From positions 248,001 to 312,000 of the forward strand of contig JAHGAU010000034.1 of the NCBI GenBank assembly GCA_019925105.1: a DNA stretch of 64,000 nt. Direction: 5' to 3'. Every line of letters begins with the position of its first letter. Position 1 is the stretch's first letter. Both the position numbers and the translations under genes were made by a program. The DNA comes from Niebla homalea. Lineage: Eukaryota > Ascomycota > Lecanoromycetes > Lecanorales > Ramalinaceae. The notes below the pieces were generated by a model. It was not told where the DNA came from and did not search any database. It saw only the letters and a program-made list of their open reading frames with translations. Shown in pieces: positions 33,890-45,189 of this stretch.

Positions 33890-36010
33890 GTCAATCCAAG
33901 CGCCAGGTATGCAGCGAAGGCCTCATCGTCGCTGTGAGCGAGCCAGCTTTGGAGGGTTCTTTGCCACCCAGTGATTCAATCTGATCCACGCTCGCTTGTT
34001 GATTTCCTTCAAAGCAGGCCACCAAGGTGAAGTGCGTGTATACTCTATGCGGACTGCCCAATCATTTGGCCGATAAACCTCCGACCAGAGTGGATCAATA
34101 ATGGGCCACTTGATTGAGTTGCTTTCCCTTCTTTCCATCTGGCGTGCACCCTTAGTGAACATAAGTCGTCCCAACAAAAGCTTTCGACGCTCTTCAGCTC
34201 AAGCACCCGAGACATGAGCTGCTTCCACTCCAATTTATCATATAGAGGTACCTTATGGCGCATGTTGAAAAGCTTGAGTTCCTCCAGGACTAGAAGAAGC
34301 AGGAGTATCCGGAACAACATACCAATCCCATCCAACCTTGGGAAGGCCCAATTGGAACAAAAGGAATTTTGGCTCGTTCCAACCAAGCCAAGAAAAGTAA
34401 TCGAGAACTCGGTACGCTGTGTCCGCAGGTATGGAGGGATATCTCTGCTTTCAAATACGCCACCAATTAGTGTTCACCCTTAACCAGCATTGTCAACCAA
34501 GCTCTCCTACTGTACCACTATCGAGAGGATGACGTGAGCACATGAACAGCCTGTTAAGATGGATATTGCTCACAGAACACGGTAAGGAGTCGTGGCGAGA
34601 TCACCAAATAGAGGAGGTCGAAAGGGGAGGGGGGCCCTGCGCACATATATCGATCGCTCTTCGGCGCAATTTTCTCACTAGGCTCCCCTAGATTCTGACC
34701 AAAGACAGTCCTTGCCAGACGAATGGCAGTGTTCTCTTGGGTGCAACAATCGGGCGTTAACCTAAGCCTTGTATCGTAGGAGCACCCAAAGTAGTGTATC
34801 TCGGGTGGTCCTTGGCTAGCGTGGTAGAACGAATCGGATTCTTCGCTGCATCTCTTTGTACTTCGGTATCAACTCTACAGATTTCAACATGGCGCGATGT
34901 GTCTTCTTCCACTGCGCAGCACGTTCGATCAATGAGAGCACCGAAAACCCTCGGATTCCAGAAGTCATGCTGAGTTGCGTTGACGCCGAGCTCAATCAGG
35001 ATAGAGCACACCTCAGAGCTGAGTGAAGAGAAGGTATGATGAATGTGTGTTCGGCCATCGTCATCTAATGCGAATGGGGAAGCTTCTTGGTAAGTGCATC
35101 CTGAAGGGCTTTGATGCTGCATTTTCGCACATCTGCAGATAGGAAGAACATCTGGGGGATATGGGAAATTATTGTAAGGATCGTGACACATGGCCGTAGC
35201 TCTGCAGTAGCTGTATCTCCAAACATAATCTAAGGAACGCGGCCGAAATCCAAGCAGAGGATGTTACACAATGCCGGTCCTATCACGTTTTCTTACATGG
35301 TCCGCCTCATTGCGTATAAGGAGACCCGAATACGCGTCTGTTATAAGACAATCGAACCGATGTTTTCACTTTGGCTCGATGTATACCAGCCAAAGGGTTG
35401 GCATGGACTTTCGATCCTTGCATCTGGCTTCCAGGGGGAATCCGTCCCCACACTGGATACGGCGGCATGGGCTCAGGAGAATCTCGATGGTCCGTAATAC
35501 CCACAGAGACCTTTAAGTGATGCAGTCTTTGCAGAAATATGAAATCAGAGCTTTGGGGAGGAATACTTTGCTTACATACTGCAATCCAACCGCGGTGAGC
35601 GCGAGGACAGCTTGCAACTTTTATATATATTCCACTAGAACTGTCGTTCGGCTTGCCGAGATCCTCTTGCCTAAGGACCGAGCGCAGAACGTGGCGCTTG
35701 TTCTGCAGTACGTTTGAGTGATCAAGTACGCCTCGAAGCTGGTCTACATTATCTCTCAACCTGTTGACACTCACCACGCAAGTTGCCAAAGCAGTGGTGG
35801 TGAGCGTCATTCAGGTATAATAATACCCAGACAGGGTATACTGCCCTTGAATGAGTTCTTTGACCTGAGCCTACAGCTACCACGGAAATTTGTTTTTGTC
35901 AACGAATTTTTGTAAATCCCCTGGAACCTCTTTAATGGTCCGCATAAATATTCTGATCTTCTAGACGGAGTCTACAACTTGAAAGCCTAATTGCATTACA
36001 GCGATTTCGC
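33890..36010 (-). pseudogene. decayed tandem paralogue of the STAND-ankyrin gene
   Basis: Blocks similar to the intact neighbour appear in the same order on the same strand. At about 36000-35900 the block LGFQVVDSV, stop, KIRIFMRTIKEVPGDLQKF matches LGIQLAESVQKIRKFLRGIKDTPEQLQRL. Near 35310-35360, TSVRLSYNRRVFGS matches TARISSYYRTIFGS. Near 34980-35100, ASPFALDDDGR and EVCSILIELGVNAT match the first ankyrin block. Near 34310-34360, FQLGLPKVGWDWYVVPDTPAS matches FNLDPPSVRWDWHVDPSSPAF. The end, ARSQRR, stop, then IPGAWID, matches ARSQRRRGPRHIPGAWID. Disabling changes include TAG at 35961-35963 (CAA in the neighbour), TAG at 35877-35879, TGA at 33923-33925 (CGA in the neighbour), a frameshift near 34290 and loss of the start codon. 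Confidence 0.85.
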
Positions 36011-36748
36011 CCGATTCCAGTCGCCGTCTGCAAATTGGACAGAGCCAATGATATAAATTGTTATCAAGAAAATAGAAAGCTAGGGAAACAGAACATAGGC
36101 AAGAACCTTGTGGGATTGCAGCCTTTTTAAATTGGGGTGGTCATTAGGTTAGGTACGTTGAAATTGAAGCCGCTTTCGCCCACGGAAGTCAGCAACCAGT
36201 GGGTGAGCATTGATCACTATGGACACCAGGCTGGGTAAACAAGCATTATCATGACATGCGGTGGCTGAGTAAGGTCAGTCATATTCGCAGTCGAGAGGGA
36301 TAAGGCTTTTAATTATCCTTGCCGCAGGCTACCGTTGGAAGAGAAGCTACTATGTCGGGTTCGTAGTACTGAGTGCAGTGATCTTGTGACATGCTCGTCA
36401 AACAAGTTAGCGAATACCCTATTAAGAGCTCATAGGCGTCTTATAACATCGCAATCACCTCACTAGATTCAATGTCGTGGATGGAATTAAGGGGACAAAT
36501 CAGGCTGGGGTGGTGAATTTTAATTCCCTATTCTAGGCTTAGCTCGAGGGCTTTCCAAATGCTAGCGTTTTGTTCGCGCGTTCATGACACCTTGAACAAA
36601 TAGCAAAGTCACAACAACATTGATGTATCATACTTCACAATTCATCAATCTCGACACTTTTGTCTGCTTGGTCAAGTTTCAACTAGTATCATATTTCTTG
36701 TCTTTTTGATATGACCATTTACGGCTGTCCGCTTCTCCAGGCTCAAGC
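36011..36748. promoter_or_regulatory. AT-rich intergenic region upstream of the signal peptide peptidase gene
   Basis: About 740 bp between the start of the pseudogene (minus) and the ATG at 36749 (plus). It should contain the promoter of the signal peptide peptidase gene. The sequence is visibly AT-rich. No specific factor site is claimed. Confidence 0.35.
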
Positions 36749-38545
36749 ATGGCTTTCAATATGAATGCAGATCAGCTGGCCTACGTCCTTCAGAGTATCG
36801 GCTTCCATGCCGTCCAAATCTGGCCCTTCGTGCCAACCGAACTACACCTGCTTCTTTCGGCCGTTTTGCCAATCTACGCAGGCGCTCATGCATCTCTGAC
36901 ACGTCCACACTCAGCTGCAAAGCCGACAAGGCGGCACAAGAAGCTGCCGGGTGACACGGACGATGATGATGACCAAGGATATGGATCAAAAATGGAAACA
37001 TTGGGTCCGATGGATGCTGTGTTCTTACCTGTTTTTGCAGGAGCTGCTCTTGGAGCGTTGTATCTACTAATCAAGTGGCTCGACGATCCGACATTGCTGA
37101 GCAAGATACTCAATTGGTATCTTTCACTCTTTGGTACTATAGCTGTGGCTAAGTTGTTTACGGATGCGATGGCTTTCATGCACGACTTTGTCTTCCCCGA
37201 CATGTATGCTTTGAATGGGAGGATCTGGGACGTCAAGCCTGAGCGCCATCTGGTGGAGACCTCCCAGGGCGAGCAGGTCAATACGCGCTCGTCACCTCTT
37301 CCGGGCCTCCTCTCACTGCTGCCACTACCTCAGACCATCATCGAATATCTCTGGTCACTACGTTCGTTGAATGATCGAAAATTTCATGTACACGCATACA
37401 TCTACGACCTCCTGAGCGCATCTATCAAGCTCAATCTTTACGCCATCATCAGCGCTGCCTTCGCCATTAGTCTCTCTCTATGGATGACCCTCATCTCAGC
37501 ACCCTGGTATCTCAATAATCTCTCCGCTTTTGCTTTCGTCTACTCGGCGCTGCAAATGATGTCACCGACCACCTCCTTGACCGCAACGCTGATCCTCTCG
37601 GCGCTGTTTGGTTATGACATATATTTTGTATTCTATACCCCACTGATGGTAACGGTCGCGCAGAATCTGGACATTCCGGCCAAAATGCTCTTCCCGCGCC
37701 CCGGAGGTATGAGCATGCTAGGATTAGGCGATCTTGTTGTGCCCGGAATGGTGATTGGATTTGCACTGAGGTTTGATCTCTGGCGATACTATACTCAGAT
37801 GCCACGACGTAATGTTCGAAAGGACCCCAATCACGGCAAAGGGAAGGAAAAAGCGTCATCTGAACCTGCTGATTACGATTACCAAGCATCACTTGAGATG
37901 GAAAAGCCAATATATCGCCCAGCTACTGGACATTGGGGCACGAGATTGTGGACCGACTCGTCATTGAAAGGCAACAATGAGGCCTTGAAACTTGTTGATG
38001 GCGGACGATTCCCCAAACCATATTTTTACGCGACCCTGTCCGGCTACGTGCTAGGTATGCTATGTACGCTGTTGGTGATGCAGGTCTTCCAGCACGCCCA
38101 GCCTGCCTTGCTTTACCTCGTACCTAGCGTTTTGGGGGCGCTGTGGGGAACTGCTTTGGTGAAAGGTGAGGTTGGCATATTGTGGGCCTACAGCGAGGAC
38201 TCGGAGAGCGGAGATCAGGACAAGGAGAAGAGTATCGCTGGACAGGAGGGCTCAAGCCACCCCAGAGAAGGCAATGGTTGGCGAAGCTGGTTCTGGTCCC
38301 AATTCTACCCATCACGACAGGCCGAGACACCAACCCGGAACATGGCACAAACGAACGGTAGCGCCAATCCCGCCGAGCCAAATCAGAACGCTGGTCCTCC
38401 GAAACACGTTCCAGAGCCATCATGGGCAGCTGGCTATCTGATCTACTTCTCGATGAGCCTACCCAGGTCCACCAACTCTCCATCCGAAACGGACTTGGGG
38501 ACTGAGGCTTCCCAAGATCGAGACAGTTCCGAACGCGACGAGTGA
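36749..38545 (+). CDS. signal peptide peptidase-type intramembrane aspartyl protease (A22B)
   Basis: An uninterrupted frame of 598 residues. The two catalytic motifs of presenilin/SPP proteases are present: GYD (Y289, D290) in ALFGYDIYFVFYTP and GLGD (D328) in MLGLGDLVVPG. The C-terminal PAL motif is at residues 452-454 (QPALLYLVPS). About nine hydrophobic segments can be seen, the first near residue 20 and two around the PAL motif. A cytosolic loop of about 80 residues lies between the GLGD helix and the PAL region, and the last 110 residues are hydrophilic. SPP cleaves remnant signal peptides and some tail-anchored proteins in the ER membrane. In Aspergillus the homologue (SppA) is linked to hypoxia-related SREBP processing; whether that applies here is inference. 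All catalytic residues are intact. Confidence 0.93.
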   Translation: MAFNMNADQLAYVLQSIGFHAVQIWPFVPTELHLLLSAVLPIYAGAHASLTRPHSAAKPTRRHKKLPGDTDDDDDQGYGSKMETLGPMDAVFLPVFAGAALGALYLLIKWLDDPTLLSKILNWYLSLFGTIAVAKLFTDAMAFMHDFVFPDMYALNGRIWDVKPERHLVETSQGEQVNTRSSPLPGLLSLLPLPQTIIEYLWSLRSLNDRKFHVHAYIYDLLSASIKLNLYAIISAAFAISLSLWMTLISAPWYLNNLSAFAFVYSALQMMSPTTSLTATLILSALFGYDIYFVFYTPLMVTVAQNLDIPAKMLFPRPGGMSMLGLGDLVVPGMVIGFALRFDLWRYYTQMPRRNVRKDPNHGKGKEKASSEPADYDYQASLEMEKPIYRPATGHWGTRLWTDSSLKGNNEALKLVDGGRFPKPYFYATLSGYVLGMLCTLLVMQVFQHAQPALLYLVPSVLGALWGTALVKGEVGILWAYSEDSESGDQDKEKSIAGQEGSSHPREGNGWRSWFWSQFYPSRQAETPTRNMAQTNGSANPAEPNQNAGPPKHVPEPSWAAGYLIYFSMSLPRSTNSPSETDLGTEASQDRDSSERDE

Positions 38546-38861
38546 TTGTTTATCTGTGGTGCGAAGGAAATGATGAGCCAGATTGAGTTGGCGGGGATAA
38601 TCCTCCCAGAGGGGATGACAAGAGGATTTCCCATCGCGGTACGGAGCAGAGCGTTCTCAAGAGGGGTACTGGCGACAACTCCAGCGAGAGCTCCATCGGC
38701 GTGGCCTCCGCCAGGCACGATACCAGCGATAGCCAACTCAAAAGCGAGACTGTTTGTATCCATGACGGGGATCACTCGAGCGTCATACTTTACTGTCGCA
38801 ATGATTGGACAGTCAAAGTCAGCTGTAGATAAAAAAGTGATCCAACCGAGCTGCTTGAGTC
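38546..38861. other. convergent 3' region containing an unexplained open frame
   Basis: Between the stop codons of the signal peptide peptidase (plus) and RRP43 (minus). A 143-codon minus-strand frame (38443-38874) spans the interval and overlaps both genes. It is rich in Ala, Gly, Ile and Val (GIVPGGGHADGALAGVVAST) and has no domain I recognise. The opposite strand is also open. I do not call it a gene. Confidence 0.3.
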
Positions 38862-40178
38862 TCACTCCCGACACTCCTTCTCCAGCACTTCGTTCACGGT
38901 CTTACACCTCTCCCCTGCGAGTCCCACCAACTGCCCCATCTCTCCTACTCCCAGAACACGACCCCCTTGCTTCTCCATCCCCAACACCCTCAGCTGCCCC
39001 TCCTCTTCCCGAACCAAAAGCGTAACAACCTCCTCACACAACCCCTCCTCAAACGCGTCCGGATCCGCCAGCACCACACTACCCTCCCCCTCTTCCCCCT
39101 TCTCGCCCTTATCAGCCCCGCCAAGCCCATCCCTCCTCATTCTGAACACCCCAAAGCTACTCGCCACTGGCCAGCCCCCCTGCCTACACACCTTCCGTCT
39201 CGGACTATCCCAATCCACGCTGATACCTTCCGTAGAATCATCGTAGTAGATCTGAGGCAGACGTGTAGTCGCCAGCGCCGCCACCACAGCCATCCACACC
39301 GCATCAAACAGCCCGTTAGCTCCGTGATCCAGCGAAAGCACGTAGACGTATAAATTGAGCGTGTAAAACGCCTTCGCCTCTCCATCTCCATTGCCATTCC
39401 CACTCCCAGCGCTCTCCGGCTGCGGCTCTTGGTCGGGCAACGCAACCCCGCCTCCATCCATATCCACATCCATATCGGAGTCAGACGATGACGTAGTGGA
39501 CGAAGAAGAGGCAGACCTGACAACCTCCCCCCCCTCCCGCGAATATATCGCCAATTTATCCAGCGCCACCACATCCGCGTTGTGCAGCGCACTCACCACC
39601 CTCTGCACCAACCCCTGCGCCACCACCCCCGGCGCGCCGCCCCCCCCTCCTCCTCCTCCTCCTGCTGGTGGTAGATACTCGGGGGCGCAGCCCGTGTTCA
39701 GATCCACGTGCGGGATCAGCAGGTTTAGCTGCGCGATTGTGCGTCGTTGCTGCGTCCGCCTTCTGGGGCTGCGGCTGGTGCGGCGTTTCTTCCCATGCTC
39801 GTTATTGGGCTGACCACGAGCACGACCTTCTTGCTCGTCGTCGAAGCTGCTGTGGATCGGGATGGAGAGTGCGGAGGGGATCGAAGAGACAAGTAACACG
39901 GACCCCTGGATGCCGCACACCACGGCGGTGTCGCCGAGCCGGACGACCGCGCTGCCGTGCGTGTGGGTGAGGTTGTTGGTGTGGATGTGCGGGATGCGGG
40001 AGGTGGTTGGGTGGCGGGATGAGGGGCGGGTCGGTCGGTCGGTTTGGGGAGAGGTGGTCGGCGGTGGATCGTGGGAAGGGGTAGCGGAGGCTTGGAGGTG
40101 CGCGGTGAGGTAGGTTCGCGGGGAGAGTTTGGCGTGGGTGGAGGGGGGGAAGGTGAGGGGTTTGGGGGTGAGCGTCAT
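38862..40178 (-). CDS. RRP43: exosome core subunit RRP43 (RNase PH-fold)
   Basis: The open frame begins at 40262, but the Met at 40178 (MTLTPKPLTFPPSTHAKLSP) fits the family and gives 438 residues. RNase PH-type features are seen: GSAVVRLGDTAVVCGIQG near residues 75-92, LNLLIPHVDLNTGCAPEYLP, a LVQRVVSALHNADVVALDKL helix, then YVLSLDHGANGLFDAVWMA and LPQIYYDD. This is the pattern of the inactive RRP42/43/45 ring subunits. The exosome degrades and processes RNA from the 3' end in the nucleus and cytoplasm. Two low-complexity insertions interrupt the fold: a Gly run after CAPEYLPPAG and a Ser/Asp-rich loop (SSSSTTSSSDSDMDVDMDGG). The gene converges with the signal peptide peptidase gene, whose stop lies about 320 bp away. 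Confidence 0.87.
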   Translation of the reverse strand: MTLTPKPLTFPPSTHAKLSPRTYLTAHLQASATPSHDPPPTTSPQTDRPTRPSSRHPTTSRIPHIHTNNLTHTHGSAVVRLGDTAVVCGIQGSVLLVSSIPSALSIPIHSSFDDEQEGRARGQPNNEHGKKRRTSRSPRRRTQQRRTIAQLNLLIPHVDLNTGCAPEYLPPAGGGGGGGGGAPGVVAQGLVQRVVSALHNADVVALDKLAIYSREGGEVVRSASSSSTTSSSDSDMDVDMDGGGVALPDQEPQPESAGSGNGNGDGEAKAFYTLNLYVYVLSLDHGANGLFDAVWMAVVAALATTRLPQIYYDDSTEGISVDWDSPRRKVCRQGGWPVASSFGVFRMRRDGLGGADKGEKGEEGEGSVVLADPDAFEEGLCEEVVTLLVREEEGQLRVLGMEKQGGRVLGVGEMGQLVGLAGERCKTVNEVLEKECRE

Positions 40179-41106
40179 CGTGGGGAAGTGTGTGTGTGGA
40201 CCTATGTGAGGGAGGATCGAGGGAAGGGGGAGGGAAGGGACTGAGAGGGTTGGCGCAGTCAATTGGTGGAATTGGGGGAGGGAACTTGGTTCTTGAGACT
40301 GAAAACAATTTTGTCTTTTGTCTTTTGTCTCGGGCCTCGGGCCTCCAAAGAGCCAAAGACGCTAGGTCGCTTATCGATAAGGATTTGGGGACTGACACCG
40401 GTAATACAATTAAACAATGCTGAAGCTCTTCTACGAATCACCTTCATCTCTTTAGATCTTTCGTATGTTCTCGTTCTTGCCTTCCATTATTACGGATGAC
40501 ATTGCTTCTTGAACTAACCTGCAACGTTGAAAGTTTATAGCGACCAAGCACATCGCACGGCAAAACATCTCCAATGAATCATTTCCCCCCCAAAGGCGAT
40601 AAATGATGTTCCCACCTTAAGTCAATGCAAATTTCAATCCCACGAGAGTTTCTGCGCAGCAGCTAATAGAGAAATAGGTCATGATAGCAGAGACTTCGTT
40701 GATACCCGATCTGGTGGGAATGAAGCAGGAAACTCCAGACTTGGCTCAAGCTTCTCCCAAGTTGCTTTTTTGACGCGACGTCGATCCGGTTCGGGGCCAG
40801 CAGATTCGGGTACTGCAGAAAGCCTCCGATCTTTGTTGCTCACTCGGTCGTTGACGTGCAAAATTGCCATCTTCTCTGGGAGTGCGGAGCCGTCACCCGG
40901 CCTTAAGATTTAAATTGTCGATGCATCGTAAGCTTCGATTGGTCTTACACGCTTTTGTCATTCTCTCCGCTTCCATTACCTCTATCTGCTTGTCTTTGTC
41001 CTTGAAGAGATTCTCAGTCCCGATCTTCCGGCTTTGGAAGCATCATACTCTTGTTCAACATATGGACCATTACTCCTCGACCAGCGCCGTTGTAGTCTTC
41101 ATGGAT
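40179..41106. other. intergenic, no supported gene
   Basis: About 930 bp between the RRP43 start and the stop of the membrane-protein gene; both are on the minus strand. It should contain the RRP43 promoter. The direct repeat TTTTGTCTTTTGTCT lies near 40313. No gene is supported. Confidence 0.4.
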
Positions 41107-42885
41107 CTAAATGTCAACTTCATCGACGAAGTTGTAAGTATTGTCATCATTCAATTTTATCCTTGGAAGCTTTTTGTCATTCTTGCTGAGAGCTGCTGCA
41201 TTGCGGAGTCCACTCCCGCGCTGGCTGTTTGTGATCGCAGAGAAATCGGCCATCAGTGGCGTGAGGGTGGTATCTCGAACTGCCTTGACAGAGCTGAAAC
41301 CGAGGACAACGTACACAAATACCGCGGCCATTAGAAGGCTCATATTCATAGCCAACCAGGCGTAAATCTTACCTCTGCTGACACCAGCTTGCACCATAGA
41401 CTCCGCTCTTCTAAAACTGCCATTTTCGTTGCCTGTGCCCATATAGTCCGTCGCGGCGCCCCACGCGGCATGATAGGCCAACGTCAACATCCCGGTGGTG
41501 TAATCATCCAGGCCGGATTTCATGTGATGGTAGGTGTTGTTCATTATGACGATGTTTTTCATGGTTTCGGATAACATCTCCCAAACCACCGGCGCTGCCC
41601 AGTCCCCCTTGATTTTGGTAGGTTCTAGTGACATTGAACAGGTACCCGACCACCACGACTTAGAAGTACCAGCTGAAAGCACATTGCAGTCCGTCGCAGG
41701 GTACAGTCCCGCTGTTATGTTCACATTGCCGATCTGGTAGCAGTCACCGCTTCTGCGAACGTCATTTTTGACAATGTCCACTTGCAGCTGGTCAAACCCG
41801 GGCAGTCTACCAAAAAAGGATCCATTAGCACAGGGCGAATCTGCACTGTTAGGGGAGCCATCAAGAATAGTGTAATTTTCGTAAGCGCTGACCTTGACAG
41901 CAACAAGCCTTTGAGCAGAGAATACTGTCGCTTCTTTTGGAGTTTGAAGGTCACCGTTGGGATTGAATGGGCTGTCTCGCACAAGAATGACTGATCCATC
42001 ATGCCTAGTCAAAGCGTATTCACCAGCGACTGGGTTGGCGAAATCGGTGTAAGTACTCTGGGAAAGACGTTCCCAAATGTCATTGCTTGCATCAACCCAA
42101 TGCAGGTCGGCATTAAAGAAGGGGAATGTTGTGCCGATAGTACTATTGTCTGTCATATTCACCAGGGTCTGAAAGTACCTCCGAAGAGGTAGGGACGCAA
42201 TATTGAAGGCGTAGTTTGGGTCTGTTCCTGTCATCAAAGCAGCTCTGAGAACACTGGTCGTACGAAATTCAGGAGCGCCAATCTGCCAAAAATATGAAGC
42301 TTCATTCATGGCGGTCATCGAAACGGATCTGGTCGGTCCAACGATTTCGCTCGAAGGGTTCCAAGCCAGCGAGGAATTCGCAAGGGGAGCAGCAAAATTC
42401 GGAGGCCACAGGGAGAAGACCACCATCATTGCCCAAAGAGACCATAGGAATCGCGATTTTGAGTCTGTCCCAGGTAGGATGGGGATCCGGTAATTGTTCA
42501 GTCTTGTCAGCTCCGTAAGCGTCATCCCTTGTTTTTCAAGCAGAACAAGTATCATCCTCCAGACCAGCAGCGCCGTGCATGAACTAGCCAGAAGTCGTAT
42601 CATGATCAGAGCGAGCGACACGAGGCCGTTGATTTGTGTCTGATATAATGGAGACTCTGTTTGGAAAAGGGATGGAGGGGATCCTGTTTGGAAGTTGTGA
42701 CCGTCGATCCATTTCAGTATCCAAATGACGAAGACAAGAGATGCTACCAGATGGAGCAAGGACAGATACCATGCCTGCAGGAAATTCCACAACCCCGAGT
42801 CGTCTTGACGCCTGCTAGCAATGCTGCCTTCATGTTCGACTTCTTTGCTAGTTGGGACAATGTCATATCTGGTGGCCATTGCCAA
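41107..42885 (-). CDS. multipass membrane protein with large glycosylated loop, function unknown
   Basis: One frame of 592 residues. Hydrophobic segments lie near residues 40-60 (LVASLVFVIWILKW), 86-115, 145-162 (WAMMVVFSLW) and 510-535 (LAMNMSLLMAAVFVYVVLG). The intervening 350 residues carry several N-glycosylation sequons (NMT, NST, NYT, NGS, NIT, NNT) and paired Cys, so that part is probably extracellular or luminal. After the last membrane segment comes VRDTTLTPLMADFSAITNS, a motif I associate with an uncharacterised family of large fungal membrane proteins. No transporter or receptor signature is visible. The frame is intact and uses one exon, although the C-terminus may be extended by a missed intron. 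Confidence 0.7.
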   Translation of the reverse strand: MAMATRYDIVPTSKEVEHEGSIASRRQDDSGLWNFLQAWYLSLLHLVASLVFVIWILKWIDGHNFQTGSPPSLFQTESPLYQTQINGLVSLALIMIRLLASSCTALLVWRMILVLLEKQGMTLTELTRLNNYRIPILPGTDSKSRFLWSLWAMMVVFSLWPPNFAAPLANSSLAWNPSSEIVGPTRSVSMTAMNEASYFWQIGAPEFRTTSVLRAALMTGTDPNYAFNIASLPLRRYFQTLVNMTDNSTIGTTFPFFNADLHWVDASNDIWERLSQSTYTDFANPVAGEYALTRHDGSVILVRDSPFNPNGDLQTPKEATVFSAQRLVAVKVSAYENYTILDGSPNSADSPCANGSFFGRLPGFDQLQVDIVKNDVRRSGDCYQIGNVNITAGLYPATDCNVLSAGTSKSWWSGTCSMSLEPTKIKGDWAAPVVWEMLSETMKNIVIMNNTYHHMKSGLDDYTTGMLTLAYHAAWGAATDYMGTGNENGSFRRAESMVQAGVSRGKIYAWLAMNMSLLMAAVFVYVVLGFSSVKAVRDTTLTPLMADFSAITNSQRGSGLRNAAALSKNDKKLPRIKLNDDNTYNFVDEVDI

Positions 42886-45189
42886 CCGTTTCCAGTACGA
42901 GATGCGATGTGGAAGGCAGCCGTGGGAATGAAGAGAGGAGAAATTCCTGTTGTTGCATAGGAAAGCCTATAACGGATACGAAAGCCAGCGATTCATGCAC
43001 TGCCCCCTTTTGGGGATTATGGTGTGGTGTGTGGATGTTGGAATGACAAAATTGCGATAAGTCAACGGACCCTGGTTGGCGCTACTTCACACGACTCTAA
43101 GAAGAAATGGAGGCCAGAACTGAGGGGCACGTTGATAACCTTGCATTTTGATCGATTATGGCATGCATCAACAGCTTAGTAGGGGTTGTCCCATGCCGTC
43201 CTGATTCTGATTCGCGAGGTGCATATGAATCTAAGATCCCTGTGCATGTAGACTAACCGACGAAGGGATAAATAGGCGAAGTTGCTTCTCTAAGCTGTGA
43301 CACTAATGCATGTCCATGCTTCTTCAGCCTGATAGAACGGAAATGACAAGTTTGACCGTCACAGTCTCTCCTGAAAGTTTTGATCATTATCGTGGCATCG
43401 TCGAACCCATGGCTGAGCAATTGAGATGACAGGCCCGGAGCAAATTGAGAGCAGGCATTCATGGAGAAAGGGAGGGAAATACTTCGTAGTGAGAAGGCAC
43501 TGGGCAGGGCGATCCGCAACCTAAAAGACGCAGCAATAAAGATTGCCGCTTTGCCCCCCATCCAGCCATCCACAGTCAGCCTACAGCCACCACCAGGACC
43601 CTTACTCCTTGGCTTTGCGACTACATTGCAGAGCATGCATCAAATCAACTGCTTTTTAAGCAACGAATTATATGTAAGATTTCATACGGTCGACACATTT
43701 TCGAGAGATTTGTCCTGGTGATGGTGGTGTGCTGGCAATGGTCTCTGCGTGGAATCTAATTTTGACAGTCCAGGGGCCTGAGCGACTGGTGTGCCTCGTG
43801 TCGAGCAGCGTAAAATGGATACCATGTCAAGGCAAAGACCGCTCCATGTGAGGACTGATTATTCATTGCTGGACACTATCTTTGAGGGGGCTTAGGGGTA
43901 CATGGTGACATAAGCTGAAGATGCGAATCTCAGATGTGTGATTGACGGGGACAATCCCAGAGAGATTGATTTTTGGTATGGCCTAATTGTGACTCTCGAA
44001 TCATACTAGAATTCGCGCGAAATGGCTGCATCAGGTACGTTAGAAATCTTTGTTTGCTTGAGTGGACAAACACTAGGTTTGTAACACAGTATCTTCACAA
44101 TACTAACACAGAATGCCAGGAATAAAGTGCAAGAAGAGAGTCGAGAAAATCATGTCAGAAAAGTCTTCTTCAAGAGGAGCTCGCGGCAGTGTCAATCGGT
44201 GATGTGAACCGCCGAAAGGCTGACAAACCCAGCCTACCATCACTCATGACTTGCTGCTCTTCAAAATCATCGCCCAATGGCCATACTGAATACGCAGCGT
44301 GATAGCATCTCGATAAAATACTTTCGCTAGTCAGTAGTGGTCGACACGATCCACGGACAAATTAATGTCAAGCCTCTCGCACTGTATGTTGCCGAAACAT
44401 CGCAAGAGTCTCTGAGCCCTCCTTCGTTAGGGACGATCAGCTCGGTCGTAGTAAGTAGACTTTGGGGTCGTTCTGTCCAATAAACAGAGTCGTCTTGGGA
44501 CCTCAAATGCAATAAAACAGTACTGTGTCCGTGTTTCGACACGGACGCTTAGGTCTCAGCTGGCTCTCCCCCCATTTTATTAATGTCTCGGAAGGCCTAT
44601 GAGATACGTGGTGATACCAGTCCTGCGGTGTACTTTGGAAGAGGAGACTCTGATGCGTTTCCCGCACCCTCGTCAACGCTTCCGGAACCTTCAATCCGAC
44701 AGCGTGAGAACTTGACGAAATTCTGGACGCTCATTATCTTTTAAGCGGTACTGAATCCATCTTTAACTGGGATCTGTCAAATGCTTGCTCATCTTGCATT
44801 AATGCAGTGATAATGACCCATGAATGGATCCAACATCGAATTCTGTCAGAGTCTGGGCACGCGGTTTTCTGACCTGAACATTCATGCAACAACTCAATGT
44901 AAGCAAAGAGCAAGTCAAGCATCAAAGCTTGAATAGATATCCTTTTCAAGGCATCTTCAATATGCTCACAATTGTGGCCGTATTCGCATCGACTGTGATC
45001 ATACCGCCAGCAATTCAGCTGGTCTGTACGTCCACATATTGCTTATTGTTCGACGCAAGTACCGAACGCAGCGGCCAACTTAGATCCAAGTCCCCAGTGC
45101 CTAAATGGAGACCCTGCATTGAGGCCGGCTTCGTGCACGACGGAATCTTGATCAGTGCCGGATTCATGATCAACTACGAACTTTCTAGT
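42886..45189. other. gene-free stretch
   Basis: About 2.3 kb. Frames of 60-130 codons occur on both strands without domains. A plus-strand frame at 44884-45249 abuts the degenerate block that follows and may be part of it. No repeats or RNA genes are recognised. Confidence 0.4.

Noticed and set aside
39391..39970. Plus-strand frames of 100-140 codons
   Set aside because: They are the antisense shadow of RRP43.
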